Part shown: positions 1 to 8,147 of the stretch, piece after piece
How the letters are laid out: the number at the start of each line of letters is the position of its first letter
Numbering within the stretch: the stretch's first letter is position 1
Origin: Litorilituus sediminis
GTDB lineage: Bacteria; Pseudomonadota; Gammaproteobacteria; Enterobacterales; Alteromonadaceae
Reading direction: 5' to 3'
Length of the DNA stretch: 64,000 bases
NCBI RefSeq assembly: GCF_004295665.1
Contig: NZ_CP034759.1
Location: 2,170,001-2,234,000, forward strand
Notes under the pieces: model-generated
The model's input: the letters and a program-made list of their open reading frames with translations, nothing else
Databases searched by the model: none
Told to the model about the DNA's origin: nothing
Position numbers and translations under genes: made by a program

Positions 1-2
1 TG

Positions 3-1193
3 AACCCGAACTTGAATGGTCGTGACATGCGAAAAGCATTTGATACTAACGATTATCAAGTCATGTTAGTGGCTAACAAGTTCCAGACAGGTTTTGACCA
101 ACCCAAATTAGTTGCAATGTATGTAGATAAGCCGTTAAAAGGTGTTGAGTGTATTCAGACACTTTCTCGCCTTAACCGCACATGCAAAGGTAAAGACACT
201 ACTTACGTGCTGGATTTTGTAAACGACCCAGAAGAAATTTTGGAAGAATTTAAAGTTTACTTCCAAACAGCGGAATTATCGGGTGTATCAGACCCTAACC
301 TTGTTTATGACATCATGGACAAGCTTAATGACGTTGGTATTTATACTTGGCCAGAAGTTGAAGCTTTTGTTGAAGCTTATAACGACAAAAAAGTTAATCA
401 GGCTAAGTTGTCTAATATCTGTAAACCTGCGGTTGAGCGTTTCAACGTAAGATACAAAGAAGCTTCGAAAGTGCTTACGCTGGCTCAATCAGAGCTTAAA
501 AAAGCCAAAGACGAAGGCAATGATAAAAAGATTAAATTTGCTGAAAACAGCGTTAAAAATGCCAAAGAAGCACGAGACGTATTAGAAGTATTTAAAAAGG
601 ATTTAATGTCATTTTGTCGCTTCTACGAGTTCAGTTCGCAAATTGTTGACTTCGATGACATCGATTTGGAGAAGCTAAGTATATATGCCAAGGAGCTATA
701 CCCATTATTACGCTTTGACATTGAAGAAAATGACATTGATCTCAGCGATTTGGCAATGACTCATTATCGTCTACATGAACAGCGAGAAGCGAACTTAATA
801 CTTAACGAGTCCAAAGCCCTTTATGTTGCAAAAGAAGCCGCTGGTGCAACTCCTCGTGATCCTCAGACGGAATTACTTAGCAGCATTGTATCTCGCATGA
901 ATGATTTGTTTATTGACGAGAAGCTCACTGAAAACGACATGATCAATTATGCCAATACCATTGCAGGTAAAGTGTCTGAGAACGAAGTAGTAATGGATCA
1001 GCTACGCAACAACACCAAAGAGCAAGCCATGCTCGGCAAGTTCCCAGAGTCTATCAACGAAGCAGTAATTGAAAGTATGGGTATACATGAAGGAATGGCA
1101 ATGAAAGTGCTATCTAATGAAGCAGTAGCCAAAGGCTTTGCTGAATTAATGTTTGATATGCTGGTTAAAGGCATAAAACCAACAGCCCCATAG
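3..1193 (+). CDS. hsdR: Type I restriction enzyme R subunit, C-terminal part (cut by window edge)
   Basis: This is the 3' part of the ATP-dependent DNA translocase/endonuclease subunit of a type I restriction-modification system. The reading frame is open to the left edge, so the N-terminal nuclease and most of the helicase lie outside the window. What remains begins in the second RecA-like domain: the run GFDQPKL...MYVDKPLKGVECIQTLSRLNR matches helicase motifs V and VI of HsdR proteins. It is followed by a long helical, lysine/glutamate-rich C-terminal region that in the family contacts the methylase core. The end looks natural, with a stop at 1191-1193. The hsdM and hsdS partners are not in the window. 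A membrane protein follows 14 bases downstream in the same direction, so the two may be co-transcribed. Family call is firm; activity cannot be judged from a fragment. Confidence 0.9.
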   Translation, partial: NPNLNGRDMRKAFDTNDYQVMLVANKFQTGFDQPKLVAMYVDKPLKGVECIQTLSRLNRTCKGKDTTYVLDFVNDPEEILEEFKVYFQTAELSGVSDPNLVYDIMDKLNDVGIYTWPEVEAFVEAYNDKKVNQAKLSNICKPAVERFNVRYKEASKVLTLAQSELKKAKDEGNDKKIKFAENSVKNAKEARDVLEVFKKDLMSFCRFYEFSSQIVDFDDIDLEKLSIYAKELYPLLRFDIEENDIDLSDLAMTHYRLHEQREANLILNESKALYVAKEAAGATPRDPQTELLSSIVSRMNDLFIDEKLTENDMINYANTIAGKVSENEVVMDQLRNNTKEQAMLGKFPESINEAVIESMGIHEGMAMKVLSNEAVAKGFAELMFDMLVKGIKPTAP

Positions 1194-1207
1194 ATTCTGC
1201 GCTATCA

Positions 1208-2023
1208 ATGAAAGTCAAACTACTAAAACGAGCAAGCTTTTTACGTAAGGTCTTCGACAATACAAATGCTGGGCAAAAGCTATACCTATTTGGATTAGTC
1301 TGGATGTTATTTGCTTTACCAGTTTGGTTAGTTTCAGAAAAATATTCTGTCTATTATCTTTTGTTAGGCATTAGCGCTTTCTCTATTGGTTTAGTCGTTG
1401 AAGGTATTATTTTCTTTTCCAAACTCTGGGATTATAAGTTTGGAAAAATAATCATCTCAGGTATTTTTTCAGCTGTAACAACATTTACTATCGCAAGTAG
1501 TAGCGCAACCGTAGCTGAGATAGTAGGGACAGATCCGTCTAAATTTCCATATGCAATTACGCTAACAAGTTTCTTATTGTTCCCGATCTTTGCTTGGATC
1601 ATTCTGCAATTTTCAGCTTTAACATTTTTTGTTTTTCACACCATGCTCGTGCCTTTATATTGGTTGTATCACCAATTCAGAGCAATGCCATTAGTGCGTT
1701 ATTCTTTAAGGTTAAAAGTTAAACCGCCAAAAGAAAGGTTTATGTGGTTACTTGTATTCACAAGAGCTATTGCCGTTGGCTTTCTAATAAGTAATACCCA
1801 AGTATTAGGTAAATTTAATAAAGATTACTTAACAGGCGTTGAAAACAACATTTCATGGTTTATTTATAATTTTGAATTGTATAAAAAATCTCACTGTACA
1901 AGGCTGAATGAACAAGAAAGATTTGGCTATATCAATACAAAATTAGCCGTAGTTGGTACATTGACTACTGATAAAAAGTACCTATTTTCGACTCGAACGT
2001 GCGTAAAAATACCATCAGAATAA
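1208..2023 (+). CDS. Unknown multi-pass membrane protein downstream of hsdR
   Basis: I do not recognise this 271-residue protein. It starts 14 bases after the hsdR stop without a clear Shine-Dalgarno, which suggests translational linkage. The N-terminus is basic, and four to five hydrophobic stretches follow (about residues 25-42, 46-70, 76-97, 112-150 and 175-195). The last 70 residues are soluble, with two cysteines (in KSHCTRL and TRTCVKI) that could form a disulfide if extracytoplasmic. The end lies only 4 bases from the convergently transcribed relaxase, so the two genes were probably fixed together in the island. It may be an accessory or cargo gene of the restriction module, but that rests on position only. 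Confidence 0.7.
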   Translation: MKVKLLKRASFLRKVFDNTNAGQKLYLFGLVWMLFALPVWLVSEKYSVYYLLLGISAFSIGLVVEGIIFFSKLWDYKFGKIIISGIFSAVTTFTIASSSATVAEIVGTDPSKFPYAITLTSFLLFPIFAWIILQFSALTFFVFHTMLVPLYWLYHQFRAMPLVRYSLRLKVKPPKERFMWLLVFTRAIAVGFLISNTQVLGKFNKDYLTGVENNISWFIYNFELYKKSHCTRLNEQERFGYINTKLAVVGTLTTDKKYLFSTRTCVKIPSE

Positions 2024-2027
2024 TTTC

Positions 2028-4436
2028 TTACTCTAATTCAAAAGCATCTATTTTCTCTGTTTCAAGCTGTGTTTTAAATGCAATTTCATGAAGGTATTCT
2101 GTTTTTTCCATTAATGCACTCGAACAATATACTCTGGGGGCATTGCGAGAACGGCTCATTTTTACATAAGCCAACTCTTTGGATAGATAACGTTCACTGA
2201 AAAATATGTATGCGTTATCACAGGTTAGCCCCTGCGATTTATGCGTTGTCATGCCATAGCCATAATCCAACGCAGTGTAATACTTAGTGTTAAACTCTAC
2301 TTGTTTACCATTGTCTAATGCGATTGTGATATTGAGAGAACGATCAATAAGTTGCTGTACTTTTTCGATTTCCCCTGTACTGCCATTACTTACTTCAATC
2401 TCATGAGCATTTTTTCTAAACATAACCCGATCACCTTTTTGTAAGTCCAATAGTTGATCTTCGTGGTTTAACATTTGAACGGTTAAGCCAGAAAGCTTTT
2501 CATCTAACTTCAGCTTTTGTCTTGCAAGCTTATTTAAATCGGCTACGTCCTGTCTCGTTGAAGCAATCATAATGTTTTCAAGAGGAGAAGATTTAAAAGA
2601 GTTGTACCAGTCATTTACCAAATTAGCTTTGGCTTGAATATGCTCTTTTTCAAATGACAAATTTCCAGACTCGTCTAAGTCATTTAAGACCTCCAAAATG
2701 TGACCATTTTTAATGTTCAAAACATTCTGGCGGTCTTTTTCATGCTTCTGACGTTGGATATTATTGAGTTCGAAAAAAGGTATTTTATCTTTAAGCCTAT
2801 AATATGGATTGCCCGCCTGTATCGGATTTAACTGATTATAATCACCAACCAAAACGAGCTTGGCTCTTGCCATTTCAACGAACTCAAATAGGCGATTGAG
2901 CTTTTTAACTCCAACCATCCCAGCCTCATCCAGAACCATTACTGTTTTTTCATTTAACTTTTTCGATCCATTTTCCAAGGACAGCAACAATGAGTCTAAC
3001 GTTTGAGATTTAATACCTGAACTTTCTTGCAGGCTTTCGGCAGCTTTGGCTGCAACACAACAACCAATAACTTTATACTTATTTGCCGAGTAGGCAGCAT
3101 TTAACTCTTTCAACAAATACGACTTTCCTGTACCAGGTAAACCATTAATTGCAGATAAACCGCCTTTTGAAATTACCCCTAACAAAGCACTTTTCTGCTC
3201 ATTGTTTAAAGTCGAATCTGGTGACAGCTGATAATTTATCGCATGGCTTTTTAATGCCGAATAGTTGATAGCATCAAAGTAAAAACTTTTCTCTAAATTT
3301 AATTGTGCCTGAGTTGTAAAACATTCGCCCAAGGTTGGATGAACAATTGTTAATAGCTCCTTGTCTTGTACTAATTGTTTCAAGTAATCCAAAGCGGCAT
3401 CAATGCCTAAACCAAGCCACTGAGCATATCGGTTAATAACTTCTAGCATGTGTTTATGTTGAAAAATAGACTGATGTTCAACCAGCTCAGATAACATTTT
3501 TGTTTTAAAATCACTCAATGCATAATCATGCACAAAAGCATTCTCTGGGTAGTGTGGTATCCAATTTTCTGACTCAACTCTCCAATATTCATGTAGGTTC
3601 TTACGGGGTAAATGTTCTTTCTTATCTCTTGTAAAAAGTGCTGCTTTACCTTTGGTTATAGCGTTAGAGATCAAAGCTTCTTTCGCAATCGCATCTGTTA
3701 TCTGCTCAGTTCGCTTGCTGAACGTTTTACATAGCTCATCTGGAACCATTGGTAATTTGAAGAACTCTTCGTCATGCTGAACAGCCAAATTAAGAGTCTT
3801 ATTTAATTGATGAGACAACTCATTACGATACATAACACCCAAGGCTTTTTGATATTGGTGTAATTTAAGTGTTTCAAGAGAACTAAACCCTTTACCATTT
3901 TGATATGTAAGGTTTAGTAGAAGGCAATGCGAATGGAGCTGTGGGTCAAGTTTACGTGAACTTGCATGTTCAAATACAGCAAACAGCGCCTTATTAGTAT
4001 TTACTCTCTGTCTGTTTTTATACTCATCAAAGCCTGAACGGGTTTGTATAATATGTTTTTCAATGTATTTTAGTGTTTTCTCAATAGCTTTTTGATGGCA
4101 TTGTTGTATTTGAGTTCTTTCCTTTAATTCACTAAGACCAAACAAAACCGAAACACTCTTAGGAGCACTAAAAGTAAGATCAGAGCCAATCCAGTGTTCT
4201 TTACCTGCATTTTTTACTAATGATTTTTTACCGTCTTTTGCATAACCTTGTGCCAGATTAAGTAAATCTTCGTGAGTGACTCCTTTACCATTTAATTTTA
4301 ATTGGCTCGATAAATTGCCAAACCAATAACCTTGTGGCTCATATTCATTCGAGTAGTATTTTAGTGAAGCAATTTCTGTGTAATAGGCTATTTTCGATTG
4401 ATCTGAGCACTTTCCTAATCTACTGATCGTCAGCAT
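2028..4436 (-). CDS. MobF-family conjugative relaxase-helicase (TrwC/TraI-like)
   Basis: This relaxase nicks the transfer origin, stays covalently on the 5' end and unwinds the plasmid strand during mobilisation. The N-terminal relaxase domain (about 1-290) shows the family hallmarks: the tyrosine pairs Y18/Y19 and Y27/Y28, an acidic residue in GSDLTFSAPKS (D86), and the metal-binding histidines H157, H168 and H170 with the TrwC spacing. The C-terminal part is a RecD-type helicase with Walker A GLPGTGKS (432-439), Walker B LDEAG (502-506), GDYNQLNPIQAG and a late TTHKSQGLT motif. At 802 residues it is shorter than R388 TrwC (966). I chose the ATG at 4436 because AAGGAGG lies just upstream and the protein then begins with the conserved MLTIS start; 18 extra codons are open upstream. 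It overlaps the end of the coupling-protein gene by 17 bases, the same order as trwA-trwB-trwC in IncW plasmids. Confidence 0.93.
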   Translation of the reverse strand: MLTISRLGKCSDQSKIAYYTEIASLKYYSNEYEPQGYWFGNLSSQLKLNGKGVTHEDLLNLAQGYAKDGKKSLVKNAGKEHWIGSDLTFSAPKSVSVLFGLSELKERTQIQQCHQKAIEKTLKYIEKHIIQTRSGFDEYKNRQRVNTNKALFAVFEHASSRKLDPQLHSHCLLLNLTYQNGKGFSSLETLKLHQYQKALGVMYRNELSHQLNKTLNLAVQHDEEFFKLPMVPDELCKTFSKRTEQITDAIAKEALISNAITKGKAALFTRDKKEHLPRKNLHEYWRVESENWIPHYPENAFVHDYALSDFKTKMLSELVEHQSIFQHKHMLEVINRYAQWLGLGIDAALDYLKQLVQDKELLTIVHPTLGECFTTQAQLNLEKSFYFDAINYSALKSHAINYQLSPDSTLNNEQKSALLGVISKGGLSAINGLPGTGKSYLLKELNAAYSANKYKVIGCCVAAKAAESLQESSGIKSQTLDSLLLSLENGSKKLNEKTVMVLDEAGMVGVKKLNRLFEFVEMARAKLVLVGDYNQLNPIQAGNPYYRLKDKIPFFELNNIQRQKHEKDRQNVLNIKNGHILEVLNDLDESGNLSFEKEHIQAKANLVNDWYNSFKSSPLENIMIASTRQDVADLNKLARQKLKLDEKLSGLTVQMLNHEDQLLDLQKGDRVMFRKNAHEIEVSNGSTGEIEKVQQLIDRSLNITIALDNGKQVEFNTKYYTALDYGYGMTTHKSQGLTCDNAYIFFSERYLSKELAYVKMSRSRNAPRVYCSSALMEKTEYLHEIAFKTQLETEKIDAFELE

Positions 4437-6171
4437 GGTTAACCTCCTTATTATCTTCTTTCGATTTCTTAATCCAATCAGCCAGTTCAAAAGGTTTTGA
4501 TAACTTTCTCACTTTAGGCAATTTCCAGCAGAGCTTGCCAACCATGCCAGTACCTGCAATAGACAAGTAGCCGTGTATGCCTTTTTTACTTGGTTGAGGT
4601 AGTGCCAGCAGGTCTTCTTTTCTAACAATAGGCAGAGTTACTCTTTGCCATGAAAAAGTAGCTTGTCCTTCTTCATCAAAATTTGATTGCAACCTTTCAA
4701 TTTCCTGAGAGCCTAAACTATCAGCTATTGTTTTGATCGTATCTCCCATAGAACCAACCCTGAGCATAATTGTTGTACCAACCATTGACGCTAAGGACAT
4801 AACTTCTTCTTTGCTCATCTTGCGAGTCAGAAGAGCTAAATCTTGGATCCCAATCAGTATTCTTGCGCCTTTACTCCTCGATACCGTCATAAAATCTATG
4901 ATTGGAAAATTTAGGTGAAAAATTTCGTCTAACACGAAATAAAATTCTCGCTCAGTATCGTCCTCTAACGATAAAAGCTGACTTGAGATAAAGCATAAAG
5001 CTAAGTTACATACGGCTTCTGACAAAGCTTTATATCTCGGATTTTGTTGCAAGATTACAGTTCTAATCTTGCTGTGCTCATCAGACACCCAATCATTCAA
5101 TGAAATACCATTTTCAGCATTGTTCCATGCCAACGCTATTTGATGTATTGGCGCAGTATAAGATTGTAATGTAAGCACCATACTCTTGCTGGTCTTAGAT
5201 TTTTCGTCTACCAACTGACCTGCAACAGGGTTAACACTCATTAGTTCTCTGTGAAGATATTTTTCAGGCAGCTTCAACATATCAGAGAGATCTTTCCACC
5301 CCCATTTATTTGCCCCATGTTTTTTAATTAACACCTGACAAATACCAACTAAAATGATTCGGCTCGATTGAACCCATAAGGGATCTTGTTTTTGATTTTC
5401 AGGAATTATTGCCTCTGCAAACTGCATTGCTGAGTTATAATCGTATACATCTTTGCAAATAGCCCATTGAAGTGAGTTTTGATCAAATGCAGCCAAAACT
5501 TGTACGTGTTCGTTATGGCGATAATAAGCGGAAAAGTCACCTTTGATGTCATAGATAATGGACTTTTCTTTGGATTCAATAATGCTGCTAACTACTGGCA
5601 GTAAAATCGAAGTTTTACCACTACCAATTTGCCCGCATATCAGAACATGCTGACCTTCTCTTCCCTTTGGCAATTTCAAATGATGATGTATAGGTAAACC
5701 ATAACCTGAAAACTCATACTCAGATTTTAAAAGCTCTGAAAGCCTTGATTCAGCTTGTTCAAATTCTAAATAATCTGTTCCTGATATTTTGCGCTCCCCC
5801 AGACTAAGCGTTTTTTTCTTCGCCCAAAGCCCAGAATAAACAGCGAGTAGCAAAGCAATTATTTGTGAAGCAATTACGCTTGCTAAAACCACGGTTTGGT
5901 TACTTCGATCTATTGATAAATACCACTGACTTAGAGTGTACTCATTATCTCCAAATCCCAAGTTCACTTGTAATGTTGAATTTAATATTTCACAGAATTT
6001 ATCTACCGTAAGCAATTCAAAATATTCAAATAACAGTAGATATGAAGAACCGAAAGACGTTGAGAAGTAAGCCAATAGTGAGCACAGAACAACAAACGGA
6101 ATACTATATGTTGCAACGGAAGAAGGGCTTTTTGATGTATTTAAATTATCGGGTGCTGCCTGTTTTAACAT
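4420..6171 (-). CDS. Type IV coupling protein (VirD4/TraD/TrwB-like)
   Basis: This 583-residue hexameric ATPase type recruits the relaxase-DNA complex to a type IV secretion channel. Two N-terminal membrane segments (about residues 24-42 and 96-114) enclose a periplasmic loop. The cytoplasmic ATPase follows, with Walker A GQIGSGKTS (180-188), IYDIKGDFSAYY after it, and Walker B YFVLDE (411-416), plus SRSKGARILIGIQDL, which is typical of TrwB/TraD. A GGGAGGT ribosome site precedes the ATG. The gene overlaps the RHH gene upstream by 7 bases and the relaxase downstream by 17, so the three form a tight operon. No mating-pair-formation genes are in the window, so the element probably borrows a channel from a helper. 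It is about 75 residues longer than TrwB, mostly from the N-terminal membrane region. Confidence 0.93.
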   Translation of the reverse strand: MLKQAAPDNLNTSKSPSSVATYSIPFVVLCSLLAYFSTSFGSSYLLLFEYFELLTVDKFCEILNSTLQVNLGFGDNEYTLSQWYLSIDRSNQTVVLASVIASQIIALLLAVYSGLWAKKKTLSLGERKISGTDYLEFEQAESRLSELLKSEYEFSGYGLPIHHHLKLPKGREGQHVLICGQIGSGKTSILLPVVSSIIESKEKSIIYDIKGDFSAYYRHNEHVQVLAAFDQNSLQWAICKDVYDYNSAMQFAEAIIPENQKQDPLWVQSSRIILVGICQVLIKKHGANKWGWKDLSDMLKLPEKYLHRELMSVNPVAGQLVDEKSKTSKSMVLTLQSYTAPIHQIALAWNNAENGISLNDWVSDEHSKIRTVILQQNPRYKALSEAVCNLALCFISSQLLSLEDDTEREFYFVLDEIFHLNFPIIDFMTVSRSKGARILIGIQDLALLTRKMSKEEVMSLASMVGTTIMLRVGSMGDTIKTIADSLGSQEIERLQSNFDEEGQATFSWQRVTLPIVRKEDLLALPQPSKKGIHGYLSIAGTGMVGKLCWKLPKVRKLSKPFELADWIKKSKEDNKEVNHADDQ

Positions 6172-6470
6172 GACTTACCTCCCAGAGCTTTTTCGATATC
6201 TATTAGCTTTTGGTAGAGTCTTTTTTGACGTTTTGCGTTTTCTTTAAATAACTCTCCTAATTGTTCCGATTTTGCTGTCTCCTTTGCCAAGTCTTGCAAA
6301 GCTGAAAGCTTTGTTTCGATATCTTCCATAGCCGATAATGAGTTCGCTTTTTCAAACCATGCGGTTCTTATAAGCTGTGCCATTGTTGTGTTCTGCATAG
6401 CAGCAATCTGCTTCAAAAAACGATACTCATTTTCTGGAAGCTGTATCGAAAATTTTCTACTCTTTTCCAT
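6165..6470 (-). CDS. Ribbon-helix-helix relaxosome accessory protein (TrwA/MobC-like)
   Basis: This is a 101-residue DNA-binding protein that by family and position should bind oriT, help the relaxase and repress its own operon. The N-terminus (SRKFSIQLPENEYRFLKQIA) has the alternating strand followed by helices of a ribbon-helix-helix fold, and the rest is a charged coiled-coil-like helix (about 50-95), as in TrwA. I start it at the ATG at 6470, which has GGGAGGG 6 bases upstream; an earlier in-frame start adds 17 residues without fold character. It lies immediately before the coupling protein, as trwA precedes trwB in R388. The phased 10-bp repeats at 7673-7702 are a plausible binding site (inference). 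Confidence 0.8.
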   Translation of the reverse strand: MEKSRKFSIQLPENEYRFLKQIAAMQNTTMAQLIRTAWFEKANSLSAMEDIETKLSALQDLAKETAKSEQLGELFKENAKRQKRLYQKLIDIEKALGGKSC

Positions 6471-6471
6471 C

Positions 6472-6948
6472 TTAGAACCCTCCCACAGAAGACGAGTTAT
6501 AAGAACCCACTGCAAAAGCACTAACTAAAAGGGCTTTACGCTGGTTTAAAGGTAGAGAAGAACCCAACAATTTTTCAGCAAAAAATTTATTAAAACCCTT
6601 GGTTTTAATAATCATTGATAAGGGTTGTGAAACTACACCGCAATTCACGCAGTGGAGTGAGGTGTAGACGTTATCAATAGATTGATAAGGTGTTCCAAGG
6701 TATACGGTAAGCAAACTGATTGATAACCACTTAGCTAACAGAAATTCTTGTTTACAAAGTTCCAATGGATAACCAAAATCACGTAAGTGATCAGCTGCTT
6801 TATCGAATGACAAAGACTGCAAATGCTCTTCCAAGCTATCATTTTTTGATTTAGTAAAGCCAAGGCTGTTCTTGAACAGACATGGGAGCTCTTTTCTAAG
6901 TTGCTCGTTTACTTGGAAAATAAAAATATGAGCTAATAAATTATTCAT
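6472..6948 (-). CDS. Unknown 158-residue protein of the mobilisation operon
   Basis: I do not recognise this protein. It starts at the ATG at 6948, preceded by TGGAGG, and overlaps the preceding gene by 8 bases. Its stop is one base before the ATG of the RHH gene, so it belongs to the mobilisation operon and is probably translated by coupling. It has no signal peptide. A CVNCG motif (about residue 98) could be half of a zinc site or a redox pair. The C-terminal third is moderately hydrophobic (NQRKALLVSAFAVGSYN) and ends in a serine/glycine tail. A mobilisation accessory or entry-exclusion role is possible, but nothing in the sequence shows it. Confidence 0.65.
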   Translation of the reverse strand: MNNLLAHIFIFQVNEQLRKELPCLFKNSLGFTKSKNDSLEEHLQSLSFDKAADHLRDFGYPLELCKQEFLLAKWLSISLLTVYLGTPYQSIDNVYTSLHCVNCGVVSQPLSMIIKTKGFNKFFAEKLLGSSLPLNQRKALLVSAFAVGSYNSSSVGGF

Positions 6949-7393
6949 ATTCAACCTCCAAGTCTTGTTCCAGTTCGTTTTCGATATAATTGAAAACAAC
7001 TTGGCTCACTTCTTCTATTTCTCTATATTGAGCAGCCCTGATCAGGGTGAAGCAGTCTTGTATATTGGTTTCCTCAAGAAGTTGATTTACATAATCAGCT
7101 CGATGGAGGTTACTTGATAACCAAAGCAGAAGATCTGCGTTGTAAATGTCTGGCTCGACACTATCAAGAGCCAAGTCAAAATCTTTGTGCTCTTCTAAAC
7201 CTTCCAATAAATAATAAGTTACCTGCATTCGATAGTTGTCTAACGGAATACCATCATTTAGCTCTTCTCGCAGGTGCGATAAAAAATCAGACTTATAGTT
7301 TTCAAAGTAAAATTTAACTTTGTCTTCGTTAATGTGTTCTTTTGTAATCTGATTGCGCAGGTCTGACGCAAAGTCTTGTATTTCTTTACTCAT
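6941..7393 (-). CDS. Unknown acidic helical protein, first gene of the mobilisation operon
   Basis: This is a 150-residue cytoplasmic protein without recognised domains. It is strongly acidic (it ends in ELEQDLEVEYE) and predicted to be helical throughout, in the style of small plasmid accessory proteins or DNA mimics. The start is the ATG at 7393, supported by AGGAG 7 bases upstream; a longer frame back to 7447 has no ribosome site. Its last 8 bases overlap the next gene, so five genes (this one through the relaxase) run as one overlapping operon. It is the gene closest to the proposed oriT/promoter region. Its acidity would fit an anti-restriction or DNA-mimic role, but that is speculative. 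Confidence 0.65.
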   Translation of the reverse strand: MSKEIQDFASDLRNQITKEHINEDKVKFYFENYKSDFLSHLREELNDGIPLDNYRMQVTYYLLEGLEEHKDFDLALDSVEPDIYNADLLLWLSSNLHRADYVNQLLEETNIQDCFTLIRAAQYREIEEVSQVVFNYIENELEQDLEVEYE

Positions 7394-7672
7394 AAGTTTT
7401 CTCCTGTTTTTTTGAGTGAAAACGAATGCGGTAAAGATATTCAGCAAGTCGACTTGGTTGATACCAGTCGGGAAATGGATTAGTAGTTTAAAAAGAGAGA
7501 TTTAAAGTAATTAGTTTCCCAGTAATGATTAAAAACAAAAGCATTCAATACAAGTGATAACACATGTTTTTAATTCTCAAATAGCAAAACTGAAAAAAAT
7601 TTAACTTTTTTTCGAAAAAAACATTATCTATATGAATTTGTTAGGAAAATAGTTTAACACCTCCTAAATTCC

Positions 7673-7702
7673 ATGCAAAAACGTGCAAGAATATGCAAAA
7701 AC
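7673..7702 (+). repeat. Three tandem 10-bp repeats (iteron-like)
   Basis: ATGCAAAAAC, GTGCAAGAAT and ATGCAAAAAC follow each other without gaps, sharing the core TGCAA.AA every 10 bases, about one helical turn. Such phased repeats are usual binding sites for ribbon-helix-helix or replication proteins, which would bind one face of the helix. They lie about 280 bases upstream of the mobilisation operon, whose third gene encodes a ribbon-helix-helix protein. Confidence 0.6.
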
Positions 7703-7749
7703 CAAACAAAATAAACCTATATATATCAACAACTTAAACAGTTGAGAAT

Positions 7750-7779
7750 TTGACAAACTGACTTTTTTCGAGTTAATAT
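7750..7779 (+). promoter_or_regulatory. Near-consensus sigma-70 promoter reading rightward
   Basis: TTGACA (7750-7755) and TAATAT (7774-7779) are separated by 18 bases. Nothing else in the gap matches as well. It would transcribe the hairpin region and then the ORFs at 8064 and 8134, giving a structured leader of about 275 bases. The CAACT/AGTTG inverted repeat (7730-7744) ends 6 bases before the -35 and could be an operator. Confidence 0.6.
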
Positions 7780-7870
7780 ACGCTCAACTTATTAACAAAG
7801 CCAAACGGTTTAAAAGTGAAAACACAAAAACTGAATTGGACTTCTGAGCAATACTCGTAACATTTCTTAC

Positions 7871-8019
7871 GTCACTTCTCAGAGTTCCAAACTTTGCTGA
7901 GAAAGTGACATTTCTATGATCACCTTCGCCAATTAATAGCTAACCATTGAAGGTTAGACGGCGCAAAGATCTGTCTGAAATCCACTATTCGCAAACTAAT
8001 TAATTGCCAAAATTGGCAA
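7871..8019. other. Hairpin cluster; candidate oriT or structured leader
   Basis: Three inverted repeats lie in 150 bases. GTCACTTCTCAG (7871-7882) pairs with CTGAGAAAGTGAC (7897-7909) with one bulged base. CTAACC/GGTTAG (7940-7945 and 7952-7957) sits inside CGCC/GGCG (7927-7930 and 7960-7963). TTGCCAA/TTGGCAA (8004-8010 and 8013-8019) closes the cluster. In MobF systems the nic site lies beside such repeats upstream of the accessory-protein gene. A TGTCT at 7972-7976 recalls the IncW nic sequence but is too short to prove it. The same region lies downstream of the promoter at 7750, so it could also fold in mRNA. Confidence 0.45.
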
Positions 8020-8063
8020 AGGCTTTGTGCACCAAATTTTTTAGTAAAAATAGGAGAAATGAT

Positions 8064-8147
8064 ATGAAAAAGACTAAATACGTTTATGTTAGCTATGTGA
8101 CTAAGCAAACAAGCTCAATATCGGAGGTGAACTATGTACGTGTATAA
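8064..8147 (+). CDS. Possible 27-residue peptide overlapping the next gene
   Basis: An ATG at 8064 follows TAGGAGAAA at good spacing and opens 27 codons, beginning MKKTKYVYVSYV and ending VNYVRV. Its end overlaps the start of the next ORF by 14 bases, and the stronger GGAGGTGA site of that ORF lies inside it. It may be a leader peptide that couples translation, or the relic of a gene start. A very similar leader (ATAGGAGAAA then ATGAAAAAAAC) begins the methyltransferase remnant at 8594. Confidence 0.4.
   Translation: MKKTKYVYVSYVTKQTSSISEVNYVRV

Larger units (their letters stand above)
7394..8063. other. 670-base gene-free control region of the mobilisation module
   Basis: This is the longest gap in the island, lying between the leftward mobilisation operon and the rightward small ORFs. 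It is very AT-rich with homopolymer runs (7597-7625). It contains three phased 10-bp repeats (7673-7702), short inverted repeats TTAGGA/TCCTAA (7641-7666) and CAACT/AGTTG (7730-7744), a near-consensus rightward promoter (7750-7779) and three hairpins (7871-8019). The position matches oriT of IncW plasmids, which lies just upstream of trwA. I see no convincing protein-coding frame here. Confidence 0.6.

Noticed and set aside
7673..7702. CRISPR array
   Set aside because: The repeats are 10 bases long with no spacers between them and no cas genes are present.
7920..8108. A 62-residue open frame on the minus strand in the oriT-like region
   Set aside because: No ribosome site, composition follows the hairpins and AT-rich DNA, and it covers the better-supported start at 8064.
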